Notes under the pieces: model-generated
The model's database searches: none
The model's input: only the letters and a program-made list of their open reading frames with translations
What the model was told of the DNA's origin: nothing
Shown here: piece after piece, positions 1 through 9,614 of the stretch
Position numbering within the stretch: the first letter of the stretch is position 1
Layout of the letters: each line of letters begins with the position of its first letter
Translations under genes and position numbers: made by a program
Assembly: GCA_963748095.1 (NCBI GenBank)
Contig: CAVVIO010000068.1
Span: forward strand, 16,759 to 80,758
Reading direction: 5' to 3'
Source: CAVVIO01 sp963748095
GTDB lineage: Bacteria > Bacteroidota > Bacteroidia > Bacteroidales > UBA10428
Length of the DNA: 64,000 bases

Positions 1-39
1 TGTTGATATACACTTTTTTATGCTTTACAATCAACTTTT

Positions 40-2439
40 ATGAGAAAAGGAATAGTATTTCTACTGATAGCATTTGCCGTCACCCCTCTCCTGCTTTCAC
101 AAAATATTACACTACAATTATCAGGTAATGAGGAAAATGGATATGTTGTTCAGATACTGTTTGGTAATAAAGTAGTTATCGATAACAAGGCTATTGGTGA
201 ATTCAATCTGATAATTGAAAATGAGGATCGCAGCATTAACGATACTCTTTCTAATTGGAAAGCCAAACATGCTGAAGAAAATGGTGGTGTTATAAAACTT
301 ACAGGGCAGTATTATCAAAAGGACTTAATGACCTATATTACCATAGAGGTAGATTATTCCATCGTTAATGATCATGTACTGAAAAAGGAAATCAGCCTGG
401 AGCAAAACAACATTCCATTGCTGTTTTACCAACTCGAAACCAAACTGAGTCCTTATAACGAGCCTGTTTCATATTGGAGTTTTGACCATCTGGATCACCA
501 GGGAGGTTCGATACGGGAAATATATCCTGCTGCAGGTTTCTTTCTCGAAGATGCTGTTGCTGTAGGTCTTTTAACAGATGCCGGATACAAAAACCAATGG
601 ACCCGGAACATTCGAAAACGGCCCACCGATCAGAGAACTTCCAGCATAGGATTTAAAGCTGTACAAACAATTGCCGATGTAAACCTTTTCCATATTTCAA
701 GCAATGAAGAACGTTTACAAAAAAATAACTATGTGAGCTTAACCTTTGGTGAATTATCGGATTATAATGCCGGACAGTCAACACGGTTAAATAATAAATA
801 TCTTATTGATGCATTCCAATACAATGGAGGAAAAATAGATGCAGTTAAAGGAGATGATTTTATAGTTGTACCCGACAAAAAACAGCCCGGGACAAATTCA
901 GGAATTAAAATACCTTTTACCACTACTGATGGTTTTTATACGATAAAATTTAAGTACAAATCAGCACAACCCTTCAATTTAAGACTTTTAAAAACCAGTA
1001 ATAACACAAATGAAGTTATTGGTTTTCATTATAAAACAGGTATCCCGGCATCCTCTGATGAATGGCTTGCATTTGAAGAATCAGCTTTGCTTCAGGGATT
1101 GGAAGGCAGCAACGCTCAATTATTGATTGAAAGCAAATCGGATTTAATAATACATGATTTTGAAATTCTGAAGACTACGCCTAAAAAGTATCCCTATCAC
1201 CGGATGCCAATCGGCGAAAAACAAACAAAAACCGTTTTTGTATTTGTGCAGAAAGCCAAAGATATCCGGGATATACGATTAGCAAGCCAGACAAGACTCT
1301 CAGAAGGATTGAATTTTAAAGGTTCGGATGAGGAAAAAGTATTGTACGCTGACTTGATGATGCTTACCTGGATAACATCTTCGCAGGACTTCAGCCCGCA
1401 TAATGTACCTAGCATTAACTATGCCCCCGATATGTATAACAGGGATTCATTCTGGAGCCTGGTCGCTGTTTACGATAAAGCATTAAATGAATCTGTCTGG
1501 AAAAAGTGGGGAGGCACACAAGACAATAATGGCGCTATTGGCACTATCATTACACCTTATATGGGAAGTATTGAAAAAAAAGGGAATGAAGCCACCTGCG
1601 AATGGATCTGGTGGGGACTGATCAATAAAAGAAGGTTTAACTCAACGCTGGATACGGTGCGTTTGAAAAAAGCAGTGGATTTCTGTTTTCAGGAATTTGA
1701 TCCCGACAGGGATGGCATTGTCAGCGCTCATTTTTCTTTAAGCCAAAACGATGTGGTGTTCTACGAACAAAAAAAATCAACACTGGCAGTTAATCAGGGA
1801 GTATATGCCATAACTCTTATGGCTGCAAAAGAACTGGGGTTCGCGATAGAACAGGACTATATTGACAAGGTAGTTCAGGAATACAGAAATTTTTATGATG
1901 AAGAAAAAGGATATATCGTCTCCGACAAGGATTTTCCCTATGTGATTTCATTTACCGACCTGATGCCTGAATTTGTATCATGGTGGTTGTGGGATAAACC
2001 CCTGCTCGACTCCGAAATGGTAATCAATACGCTGAATAAATTCCCTGTAATAAACGATTGTTCGCCAATTATTTTCCATGCAACAGATACCTTTTTCACG
2101 AGAGAAACCAATCCATTTCTTCCCAATATGTCCTGGGCAAACGGACAATATTATAACGGCGGTAGCTGGATGCGAAACGAAATTTGCGCCTATGTTGCAG
2201 GTAAAAAACACGGTTGGGCGCCAGCTGAGGAACGCATTCGAAAAAGAATGCAGGCCGAAATCAATCTCAACTACAATGAACCCTTCAGCCATGAAATAAT
2301 ACCGATGGACCTTTCGCAGCCTGACTGTTGGTGGCCTTCGGCAAGAGTATTCAGCTGGAATGTCTTTACACTTATTGCACTTGAGGTGGCAGATATGAGA
2401 GAGAACGGGCTCCAATACAAAAATACTTTCGGTGAATAA
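40..2439 (+). CDS. Secreted six-hairpin glycosidase-like protein
   Basis: The 799-residue protein starts with a signal peptide (residues 1-20, ending LLLSQ). An N-terminal beta-rich half (about 20-400) precedes a helical half (about 430-790) with Trp-, Asp- and Glu-rich segments such as DMYNRDSFWS and EATCEWIWWG. This layout resembles (alpha/alpha)6-barrel glycosidases with a beta-sandwich N-domain. I cannot assign a GH family or name the catalytic acids. The GH130 gene 95 bp downstream on the same strand and the secreted protein after it suggest a shared glycan pathway: this enzyme would cut glycan outside the cytoplasm and GH130 would process the product. No T9SS domain is visible, so periplasmic location is likely. 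A polysaccharide lyase with an (alpha/alpha) toroid is an alternative. Confidence 0.6.
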   Translation: MRKGIVFLLIAFAVTPLLLSQNITLQLSGNEENGYVVQILFGNKVVIDNKAIGEFNLIIENEDRSINDTLSNWKAKHAEENGGVIKLTGQYYQKDLMTYITIEVDYSIVNDHVLKKEISLEQNNIPLLFYQLETKLSPYNEPVSYWSFDHLDHQGGSIREIYPAAGFFLEDAVAVGLLTDAGYKNQWTRNIRKRPTDQRTSSIGFKAVQTIADVNLFHISSNEERLQKNNYVSLTFGELSDYNAGQSTRLNNKYLIDAFQYNGGKIDAVKGDDFIVVPDKKQPGTNSGIKIPFTTTDGFYTIKFKYKSAQPFNLRLLKTSNNTNEVIGFHYKTGIPASSDEWLAFEESALLQGLEGSNAQLLIESKSDLIIHDFEILKTTPKKYPYHRMPIGEKQTKTVFVFVQKAKDIRDIRLASQTRLSEGLNFKGSDEEKVLYADLMMLTWITSSQDFSPHNVPSINYAPDMYNRDSFWSLVAVYDKALNESVWKKWGGTQDNNGAIGTIITPYMGSIEKKGNEATCEWIWWGLINKRRFNSTLDTVRLKKAVDFCFQEFDPDRDGIVSAHFSLSQNDVVFYEQKKSTLAVNQGVYAITLMAAKELGFAIEQDYIDKVVQEYRNFYDEEKGYIVSDKDFPYVISFTDLMPEFVSWWLWDKPLLDSEMVINTLNKFPVINDCSPIIFHATDTFFTRETNPFLPNMSWANGQYYNGGSWMRNEICAYVAGKKHGWAPAEERIRKRMQAEINLNYNEPFSHEIIPMDLSQPDCWWPSARVFSWNVFTLIALEVADMRENGLQYKNTFGE

Positions 2440-2534
2440 ACAAGTTAAGTTCCATAAATTTACCCAACAAAGGCTCAACAAAATTATTTATTCGGGTCAA
2501 TTTCCGGAATGTACTTAAACCAAAGAAAATTAAG

Positions 2535-3650
2535 ATGGCAAACAAACTAAAACAATTCGAAATATTAGGTGAAAAATATGAAATAAGTCTTAATCAACCG
2601 GTATGTCGGTTTAGGAGTAACCCTATTTTGAGCAGTCATGAGGTAAATGCCGTTTGGCAGGAACCACACTTACAAGTTGTAACAGTGCACAATGCAGGCG
2701 TCACTGAGTATAAGGATCAAACAATTATGCTTTTCCGCTCGCACCTGCGAAATGGAGTTTCTGTAATAGGAAAAGCAACGAGTAAAAATGGGCTTACTGA
2801 TTGGAAAATAGATAACAAACCTTTCCTTCAACCCTGCGATAGCAATGACAACTTTGGTACGAATGTAAACAGTAAAAAAATTATTGAAAACGAAAGCGGA
2901 GGCGTTGAAGATGCCAGAATAACAAATATTAATGGCACGTATTACATCATATACAGCGCGTATCATAATACCATAAAAGACAGGGTGAGAGTATCGCTTG
3001 CTATTACAAAAGATTTTAAATCGGTTACAAGATATGGTCCTGTTTTAAATGTTGACATGAGGAATGTGGTACTATTTCCCGAAGAAATAAATAATAAATA
3101 TGTAGCCCTTTTTCGCCCGAACGATAATACCATAGAACAAACCGGCGGTCTGTATTCCGAAATAAAAATAGGATATACCGGTAAAATAGCTGAAAACAAT
3201 TGGCGGATTAACAATGAGCCTATTATGAAACAAAGTGGCGGCCCCAGCGCATTTTCTGCTAAAATTGGTCCGGGAGCGCCTCCAATAAAGACAAAACACG
3301 GTTGGATAAGTATTTTTCATGGGGTTAGGAATACAATGGATGGAAATCCCTATGTGCTGGGTGTTGCATTACACGATTTGAACAATCCTGAAATTGTAAG
3401 GGTGTCAAATATCCCCATACTTTTCCCATCGAAAGATGATTGCAAAGTAGATAATACCGATTACATACACGTACCAAATGTAGTGTTCACATGTGGCGCT
3501 ATACGAAAGTCAGATGGTACAATATTTATTTATTATGGTGGAAACGACACTGTAATGAATGTTGGCTTTTGTCATGAAGATATTCTGATTGAATTATGTA
3601 TGAAATATCCACAAGATTCAAAAACAGGACAGGCTGAGTATAAAATATAA
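2535..3650 (+). CDS. GH130 beta-mannoside phosphorylase-type enzyme
   Basis: This 371-residue protein has no signal peptide, so it is cytosolic. It carries the five-bladed propeller pattern of GH130: the GGVEDARI segment at about 122-129 (Asp126 matches the family's catalytic Asp in the E-D-P/A-R motif), and a late block containing VPNVVFTCGAI followed by YYGGNDT, which in GH130 lies near the phosphate/substrate site. Family members phosphorolyse beta-1,2- or beta-1,4-mannosides to mannose-1-phosphate, or in some subfamilies hydrolyse them. The exact linkage cannot be read from sequence. Only 12 bp separate it from the next gene, so the two are probably cotranscribed. Length is normal for the family. 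Confidence 0.85.
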   Translation: MANKLKQFEILGEKYEISLNQPVCRFRSNPILSSHEVNAVWQEPHLQVVTVHNAGVTEYKDQTIMLFRSHLRNGVSVIGKATSKNGLTDWKIDNKPFLQPCDSNDNFGTNVNSKKIIENESGGVEDARITNINGTYYIIYSAYHNTIKDRVRVSLAITKDFKSVTRYGPVLNVDMRNVVLFPEEINNKYVALFRPNDNTIEQTGGLYSEIKIGYTGKIAENNWRINNEPIMKQSGGPSAFSAKIGPGAPPIKTKHGWISIFHGVRNTMDGNPYVLGVALHDLNNPEIVRVSNIPILFPSKDDCKVDNTDYIHVPNVVFTCGAIRKSDGTIFIYYGGNDTVMNVGFCHEDILIELCMKYPQDSKTGQAEYKI

Positions 3651-3662
3651 ATTAGTTTTAAC

Positions 3663-6600
3663 ATGACTAAAACACTTGGATTGACAATAGTAGCACTAAT
3701 GTTGGCAAAACTTATAGATGCACAACAAATAGCTATACCACGTATTGATTTAATGCCTGATTTACCCCAACCCTATCTCATGCGCGACTGGAAGCAGGTT
3801 GCCCGGGGTTACGATTCACTGGTATTTAATGAAAACTTAACCGGTCAGTATTTACCTGTAGTGTTTTTTCGTGAAACAAATGTGAATTATCCGGATCAGA
3901 CAAGTTTTGGTTTGCATACGGCCATTGGAACCGTCAATCCGGATGCCGGCGAATGTATAAATGTTATTCCTGCTGTGGTAGGCGCTTCACTGGTTGGAAT
4001 CGATAAATCCGCGCAGTTTGGGCAGAACTGGGCCCTGATGTGCGAAGAATATTTTAATAAACGGCCCGAAGAAAATATTTATCTGAATCACCCGGAAACC
4101 ACTTCGGGAGATGATTGGTGGTACGAAACCATGCCTAATGTATTTTTTCTTCAACTTAACTACCTCTATCCGCATATGGGCGATTTTGATTATCAGGTTA
4201 AAACGCTGGCCAATCAGATGTTGGCAGCAACAATACACATGGGTGGAAGTACAACCCCGTGGGAGGCGCCCTACATGAATTATCGTGCATGGTCTATGTC
4301 AACAATGACTCCTTTAGATGCGGGTGTAAAAGAACCTGAAGCTGCAGGCGCAATTGCATGGATACTCTACAATGCATATAACCTTACCGGAGACAGGAAA
4401 TACCTGACTGGTGCAGAATGGAGTCTCGAGTATTTAAATGCATACACAGGGGATCCTTCCTATGAATTACAACTACCCTATGGAGTATATGCTGCAGCAC
4501 GATTAAATGCCGAGATAGGTACCGTCTACGATATTGAAAAAATGGTAAACTGGTGTTTTGATCGTGGTGAACTTCGCGGATGGGGTGCAATTGTGGGTAA
4601 ATGGGGTGATTATGACTGCTCCGGACTAATTGGTGAAGCGAACGATGAAGGGAATGACTATGCCTTTGCCATGAATGGTTTCGAACAGGCAGGGGCCCTG
4701 GTTCCAATGGTTCGTTATGATGACCGCTTTGCTACGGCAATAGCCAAATGGGTACTGAATCTGGCAAATGCCTCCCGCCTGTTCTATTCGAATTATTTGC
4801 CTGACGATATGCAGGACAACGAAGATTGGGCACATAACTACGATCCCGGTTCCTATATCGGTTATGAATCGATGAAAGAATTAAAGAATGGTAAAAGCCC
4901 TTATGCTACAGGCGATGCAATGGATGGCGGATGGGCTGCAACGAACCTTATGTTATACAGCTCTTCGCATGCAGGAATCCTTGGCGGTATTATCGACACG
5001 ACAAATATAGAAGGTATATTACGGCTCGACTTGCTGAAAACCGATTATTACAGGAATAATGCCTATCCGACTTATCTGTATTACAATCCTTACGATATTA
5101 GCAAATCTGTTTCCGTTAAACTTCCGTCCGGTTCTTATGATCTGTACGATGCAATTTCCAATGCAACCATTAAATCCGGTGTTTCAGGAAACACAACTAT
5201 TGCGATACCGGCAAAACAATCTGTTATGATTGTCCGCATTCCGGCAGGTACATCCCTAACAACACAAGGTAAAAAGACGTATGCCGGTACTATTCCAATC
5301 GATTATAATAATGGGAATACAGTATCGGATTATCCTCCCAGAGTTAAGGCCCTGGCTGCGGAAGATACTGTAATTCAGGTAAACACTTCCATCCTGGTTT
5401 ATTGTACGGCTTTCGATCCTGAACAGGAAATACTTAATTATGAATGGACTGTTGAAGGGACCACCATTGATAGTTCCGATATTTTTCAATTTGCCCCGGC
5501 AGCAACAGGAATTTATACTATAAAATGCAAAGTTACCGATCCTGGTAACCAATGGGATACACTTTCTACAACTATTGCAGTCGTGGAAAAAGTAATGTAC
5601 CCTCCCGAAATAGTAGAAATTGAAGCTAATCCAAGGAAAGTACATCTTTCAGGTAGCATCGCGCTGAATTGTGTTGCGACGGACAAAAACAATGATACGC
5701 TTCATTTCGAATGGACATCTTCTTCCGGTAGTATTGTAGCCGACAGTAATACGGCAATTTTTACAGCCCCCGGTACCAAAACCAATAGCTTTATAATCTG
5801 CAAAGTAACCGACACAGACGGAATGACGGCTACGGATAGTATCGAAGTAATGGTACGCGATCTTTCCGTTACACCAACCGGCAGCCTTATCGCCCATTAT
5901 CCTATGAACGGGAATGCAATGGATGCAGGTGGGAATGCTCTTGATGGTACTGCAAGCGGAGTAACATGGGTACAGGATAAAAATGGCGCAACTGTCAGCG
6001 CGGCCCATTTTAACGGAACCGATGGTAATATTCAGGTTACAAACAATGAGTTGTTGAATTTTCAGGATGCTATATCCATAGCCTGCTGGATAAATGTTGA
6101 TGCGTTTACGGGTAGTGAACAGTATCCTGTATCGCATGGTAACTGGGAAAACCGATACAAAATATCCATATCCGATAATAAAATTCGCTTTACCCTGAAA
6201 ACTTCCACTCAGGTAAAAGACCTTGATTCAGAAATAAGCCCTGTGCCCGGACAATGGTACTACCTGGCAACTGTATACGATGGCGGTGATATGGAAATAT
6301 GGATAGATGGTAAACTCGATGCATTTACTTCCAGTAGCGGACTTATAAGCAAAACCTCGTACGGCCTGGTATTCGGGCAACACCTTCCCGGTGTAAACGG
6401 AAATAACTTCAAGGGGTCTCTCGATGCGGTTAGTATTTTCGACTATGCACTTTCTGAAGAACAGATCCTTGATAATATGGAAAACAGTATTAATATAACA
6501 GCTTTGCCTGCAGTTGTTATGCATGAAAAAAAAATGAAAATATATCCGAATCCGGTATCGGGAAATGTGTTAAACGTTATCTGTCATAGTTCATATCCTG

Positions 6601-6785
6601 AAGATATTACAGTTGCGCTCTATGATTTATCCGGACGGCAAATTACATCAAAAATGAAATATTCTTTATTAACTGGAGAATCGGAATTTACAATACCTGT
6701 CGCGAATATTAATAATGGAATATACCTGCTTTCGATTACTCATTCAGATAAAACAGAAAAAGTACTATTCATTATAGCAAGATAA
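3663..6785 (+). CDS. Secreted multidomain glycan enzyme with Ig/PKD-like, LamG and T9SS domains
   Basis: This is a 1040-residue surface or secreted protein. In order it shows: a signal peptide (1-20); a large helical-toroid-like domain (about 25-530) rich in Trp/Tyr/Asp (GDDWWYETMP, VGKWGDYDCSG); two Ig/PKD-like beta domains (about 555-640 and 645-740, each with a DxxxDxLxxEW-type core); a concanavalin/LamG domain (about 755-935, starting LIAHYPMNGNAMD); and a T9SS type A sorting domain (about 955-1040, starting IYPNPVSGN). The sorting domain implies export across the outer membrane by the type IX system. The catalytic family is not recognised. It follows GH130 by 12 bp, which supports a role in releasing the oligosaccharide GH130 consumes. 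Confidence 0.7.
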   Translation: MTKTLGLTIVALMLAKLIDAQQIAIPRIDLMPDLPQPYLMRDWKQVARGYDSLVFNENLTGQYLPVVFFRETNVNYPDQTSFGLHTAIGTVNPDAGECINVIPAVVGASLVGIDKSAQFGQNWALMCEEYFNKRPEENIYLNHPETTSGDDWWYETMPNVFFLQLNYLYPHMGDFDYQVKTLANQMLAATIHMGGSTTPWEAPYMNYRAWSMSTMTPLDAGVKEPEAAGAIAWILYNAYNLTGDRKYLTGAEWSLEYLNAYTGDPSYELQLPYGVYAAARLNAEIGTVYDIEKMVNWCFDRGELRGWGAIVGKWGDYDCSGLIGEANDEGNDYAFAMNGFEQAGALVPMVRYDDRFATAIAKWVLNLANASRLFYSNYLPDDMQDNEDWAHNYDPGSYIGYESMKELKNGKSPYATGDAMDGGWAATNLMLYSSSHAGILGGIIDTTNIEGILRLDLLKTDYYRNNAYPTYLYYNPYDISKSVSVKLPSGSYDLYDAISNATIKSGVSGNTTIAIPAKQSVMIVRIPAGTSLTTQGKKTYAGTIPIDYNNGNTVSDYPPRVKALAAEDTVIQVNTSILVYCTAFDPEQEILNYEWTVEGTTIDSSDIFQFAPAATGIYTIKCKVTDPGNQWDTLSTTIAVVEKVMYPPEIVEIEANPRKVHLSGSIALNCVATDKNNDTLHFEWTSSSGSIVADSNTAIFTAPGTKTNSFIICKVTDTDGMTATDSIEVMVRDLSVTPTGSLIAHYPMNGNAMDAGGNALDGTASGVTWVQDKNGATVSAAHFNGTDGNIQVTNNELLNFQDAISIACWINVDAFTGSEQYPVSHGNWENRYKISISDNKIRFTLKTSTQVKDLDSEISPVPGQWYYLATVYDGGDMEIWIDGKLDAFTSSSGLISKTSYGLVFGQHLPGVNGNNFKGSLDAVSIFDYALSEEQILDNMENSINITALPAVVMHEKKMKIYPNPVSGNVLNVICHSSYPEDITVALYDLSGRQITSKMKYSLLTGESEFTIPVANINNGIYLLSITHSDKTEKVLFIIAR

Positions 6786-6916
6786 GTCGAAGCGACGATC
6801 ACAGAAGTGTGCTCCACCGGGTTTCCGGATAGCTGATGGTGTTTTAGTTCAACTAGATGTCTTCGTATCGAAAGTCCGGGTGAATGCATTTTCGTGATTT
6901 TTAAAAATTTTGGAAA

Positions 6917-7005
6917 TTAATTCAGCGACCTGTATTCGTTAGGTGTAAGTCCGGTACTCTTTTTAAACATCCTGCTGATCAGTAATAATGATAGAACTTT
7001 CAGTA
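6917..7005 (-). pseudogene. Remnant of an AraC-family regulator C-terminus
   Basis: On the minus strand the frame ending at 6917 gives ISRMFKKSTGLTPNEYRSLN followed by a stop. This is the signature of the second helix-turn-helix of AraC/XylS regulators (F-K-K-x-T-G-x-T-P-x-E-Y-R). Upstream the similarity fades within about 10 residues and no sensor domain or first HTH is present, so this is a truncated relic. It lies just before other damaged genes, including the internally deleted aldo/keto reductase. AraC regulators commonly sit divergently from such oxidoreductases, so it was probably their regulator. Confidence 0.75.
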
Positions 7006-7103
7006 ATTCATTTAACAAATGAATGAGTTGCTTGTTGGAACTTTGTAATGTAAAATTGAATACGACACTTTCGGAAAAATATAAATTTGATAGAATACAC
7101 ATT

Positions 7104-7655
7104 ATGAAAACAAGAAAATTAGGTACGCAGGGATTAGAAGTATCTGCATTGGGATTTGGATGTATGGGACTGAACTTTTCATACAGTCATTGTGAGTATT
7201 CCTTTTGGTGGAGAGAACCTGAAGATGAAATAATCCCGACACTTGAAGAGCTGGGCATTGGCCTTGTGCCGTACAGTCCGCTCGGTAAGGGTTTCCTGAC
7301 AGGAAAAATGAATGAAAATACAACATTTGAAAGTAATGATTTCCGCAGTACCTCTCCCCGCCTGTCTCCAGAAAATATAAAAGAAAATCTTGCTTTTGTT
7401 GATTTTCTCAACCAGGTTGCAGGCAAAAAGAATGCTACAACTGCACAAATTGCACTTTCATGGTTACTTTCACAAAAACCATGGATTGTCCCAATTCCCG
7501 GCACTACAAAATTGCATCGCCTGGAAGAAAATATCGGATCGGTTGCAATTGAGTTTACACGGGATGAATTAACCGAAATCGAAGCTGCAGCCTCGAAGAT
7601 CAAACCTAAAGGTGACAGATATTCAGAAGACGCAACAAAAATGATAGACAGGTAA
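7104..7655 (+). pseudogene. Internally deleted aldo/keto reductase
   Basis: The start is the ATG at 7104 (MKTRKLGTQGLEVSALGFGCMG). Family members of this type are about 330 residues, but this frame gives only 183. After residue 25 (NFSYS) the sequence jumps to HCEYSFWWREPEDE, which in full-length relatives lies about 170 residues from the start. The removed block would carry the catalytic Asp-Tyr-Lys-His tetrad and half the TIM barrel. The C-terminal cofactor-binding part (VPIPGTTKLHRLEENIGS) remains. Reading frame is retained across the junction, so a protein could be made, but it cannot be an active reductase. The deletion is inferred from known family layout. Confidence 0.85.
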
Positions 7656-7793
7656 AAGGACCCATTCAGGGTAATGTGAATGCAGGCAATACAAAAAACT
7701 ATGATAGACATAACCACTCAATTATTGCCGTACATTGGCTATCCACATACGTTGAATGCACTGAAAGCAATTAATGATGTACTACCAGAATAA
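7656..7793 (+). pseudogene. Carboxymuconolactone decarboxylase-family C-terminal fragment, frameshifted
   Basis: After the damaged reductase one frame reads GPIQGNVNAGNTKN, then a one-base shift near 7700 leads to MIDITTQLLPYIGYPHTLNA and on to the stop at 7791-7793. The GNTK-then-LLPYIGYPRTLNA arrangement is the conserved C-terminus of CMD (AhpD-like) proteins, which accompany aldo/keto reductases in many Bacteroidota clusters. The N-terminal half with the redox cysteines is absent. This is a relic of a gene deleted together with the middle of its neighbour. Removing the T before ATG at 7701 restores one frame. Confidence 0.75.
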
Positions 7794-7808
7794 TTAAAAC
7801 AGATAAAC

Positions 7809-8654
7809 ATGAAATCAGTAAAATTAAATAACGGTGTAGAAATGCCAATCCTCGGATTCGGCGTTTACCAGGTTCGCGATTACGATGAGTGTAAAAAAAG
7901 CGTGTTGCATGCCCTTGAAACCGGCTATCGGTCAATAGATACCGCCGCTGCCTATCAGAACGAAAAAGCAGTCGGAGATGCCATTAAAGAAAGCGGTATC
8001 AACAGGGAGGAGCTTTTTATTACCACCAAATTATGGATGAAAGATACGGGCTTCGAAACAACAAAAAAGGCTTTTGAAACTTCACTCAACAAGTTGCAAC
8101 TGGATTACCTGGATCTGTACCTGATACACCAGCCATTCGGTAATGTACATGCCTCGTGGCAGGCAATGGAAGAATTGTACAAAGCTGGTAAAATAAGGGC
8201 TATCGGAGTCAGTAACTTCTATCCCGACCGGGTGGTGGACCTGATCAATTTCAATGAGGTTGTTCCGATGGTTAACCAGATCGAAACACATCCGTTCTAC
8301 CAGCGGCAGGATGATCATAAGTTTTTGCTTGACAATGGCGTACAACATGAATCATGGGCGCCGTTTGCCGAAGGAAGGAACGATTTTTTCACCAATGGGA
8401 TTCTAACCGGCATAGGCAGGAAATACGGAAAATCGGTAGCACAGATAACATTACGGTGGATGATTCAGCGGGATGTGATCGTTATACCAAAATCAGTTAG
8501 AAAAGAGCGCATTCAGGAAAATTTTGATGTCTTTGATTTTGAACTTTCACCAGAGGATATGCAGGCAATTCAGGCACTGGATACCAATCAAAGTTCCTTT
8601 TTCAGTCATCGCGATCCTGAAACGGTGAAATGGTTCGGAAGCTTTTTAAAATAA
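7809..8654 (+). CDS. Aldo/keto reductase (2,5-diketogluconate reductase type)
   Basis: This is an intact 281-residue NADPH-dependent reductase with the (beta/alpha)8 fold. The catalytic tetrad is visible as Asp44 and Tyr49 (SIDTAAAYQNE), Lys74 (TTKLW) and His107 (LIHQPFG). The cofactor-binding tail IPKSVRKERIQENF lies at about 230-245. Family enzymes reduce small aldehydes and ketones in the cytosol; the substrate cannot be read from sequence. It is the only undamaged member of a cluster in which the neighbouring AKR, CMD and dehydrogenase genes are truncated, so it may survive under independent selection. Confidence 0.9.
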   Translation: MKSVKLNNGVEMPILGFGVYQVRDYDECKKSVLHALETGYRSIDTAAAYQNEKAVGDAIKESGINREELFITTKLWMKDTGFETTKKAFETSLNKLQLDYLDLYLIHQPFGNVHASWQAMEELYKAGKIRAIGVSNFYPDRVVDLINFNEVVPMVNQIETHPFYQRQDDHKFLLDNGVQHESWAPFAEGRNDFFTNGILTGIGRKYGKSVAQITLRWMIQRDVIVIPKSVRKERIQENFDVFDFELSPEDMQAIQALDTNQSSFFSHRDPETVKWFGSFLK

Positions 8655-8657
8655 CAG

Positions 8658-8735
8658 ATGAAAAAAGTACTAATTCTCGGTGCAGACGGAGGGCTAGCCC
8701 GGTATGTTATTGAGGTACTGCAAAAGACAAGATGA
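8658..8735 (+). pseudogene. NAD(P)-binding dehydrogenase N-terminal stub
   Basis: Three bases after the preceding stop an ATG opens a 25-codon frame, MKKVLILGADGGLARYVIEV and five more residues. The beta strand plus G-x-x-G-G-L-A-R is the Rossmann start of NmrA/SDR-like NAD(P)H-binding proteins (usual length 210-290). It stops after the first helix. The following 170 bp contain no continuation that I can recognise. It was probably the fourth gene of the same cluster, cut by a deletion. Confidence 0.7.
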
Positions 8736-8910
8736 TATCCATCTCACGCACTACCTGAGAAACAAAAACAGGCTGCAAATCAATACCATTGAAAGCCGAT
8801 ATCATCTTCAAGTATATAGGGTTTTGAATCAACCTGAACATGCAATCCTCTCCATAAAGCTGTTCGTACTGCTGTGTTGTCCGGTTCCGGTATCTTTGCT
8901 TTGTTCCACA

Positions 8911-9492
8911 TTACCTGTCATTTAATCCCTTCCCGTTGAGTATCTGTGGCATATACTTTTCCACCCTCGACTCCCGTGTTTTGGATTGTTTGGGTTGCGA
9001 AAAATAAAAGATATATGCCCGTTGCCGTCCGGGCGTCAACGCCTCGAAAGCAGTTTTCAAAGCTGGAATCTCATCTAATTTCTTTTGAAATTCTTCAGGA
9101 ATTATGAATTCCGCGGTCTTTTTAAGCTCCACTTTCAATCCGGCTTTTTCCACTTCAATGGCTTCAAAAATATAAGCTTTCAGGATGGCTTCCTTCTCAG
9201 CTATTTCCCGCACACCGGTAAACCGGATCTGGCGCGCTGCCTGCACATTCTCTGTTTGTTGAATCAGAATTCCTTCAGGATCCTTTAACAACGCACCTTT
9301 AAAAAACAGATACGCACAGTATTCTTTAAATCCATGAATTAAAACAATGTTACTGTTCTTCAACGTGTAACAGGGCTGCCCCCATTTCAATTCTTCGGTC
9401 AGTCCGCAATCTAATGCGATCGCTCTTAATTTCTCAAATTCTTCCTGCCATTTGCCGGCTTTATTGAAGAAAAAGTCAACTTTAGGATTCAT
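8911..9492 (-). CDS. YdeI/OmpD-associated (DUF1801-type) family protein
   Basis: This 193-residue cytosolic protein has a DUF1801 fold in the first ~110 residues (LKWGQPCYTLKNSNIVLIHGFKEYC spread over about 36-60, a core of this family). The C-terminal YdeI extension is about 140-190 (FEALTPGRQRAYIFYFSQPK), where the basic T-P-G-R-Q-R-A-Y-I motif is diagnostic. The molecular role of the family is unsettled; some members are named bacteriocin-protection proteins. It is not in an operon with its neighbours. The start fits the only upstream Met in frame. Confidence 0.85.
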   Translation of the reverse strand: MNPKVDFFFNKAGKWQEEFEKLRAIALDCGLTEELKWGQPCYTLKNSNIVLIHGFKEYCAYLFFKGALLKDPEGILIQQTENVQAARQIRFTGVREIAEKEAILKAYIFEAIEVEKAGLKVELKKTAEFIIPEEFQKKLDEIPALKTAFEALTPGRQRAYIFYFSQPKQSKTRESRVEKYMPQILNGKGLNDR

Positions 9493-9614
9493 TCTGTTCT
9501 TTTATTGATAAGTATCTGATTATTTATATCCTGGCTATCTAAACAAAGATATTTCATCAAAGTTTCAAAAACCACTTTTCAAATTCAATTAACCTTTGGG
9601 ATGTATCATTGAAA

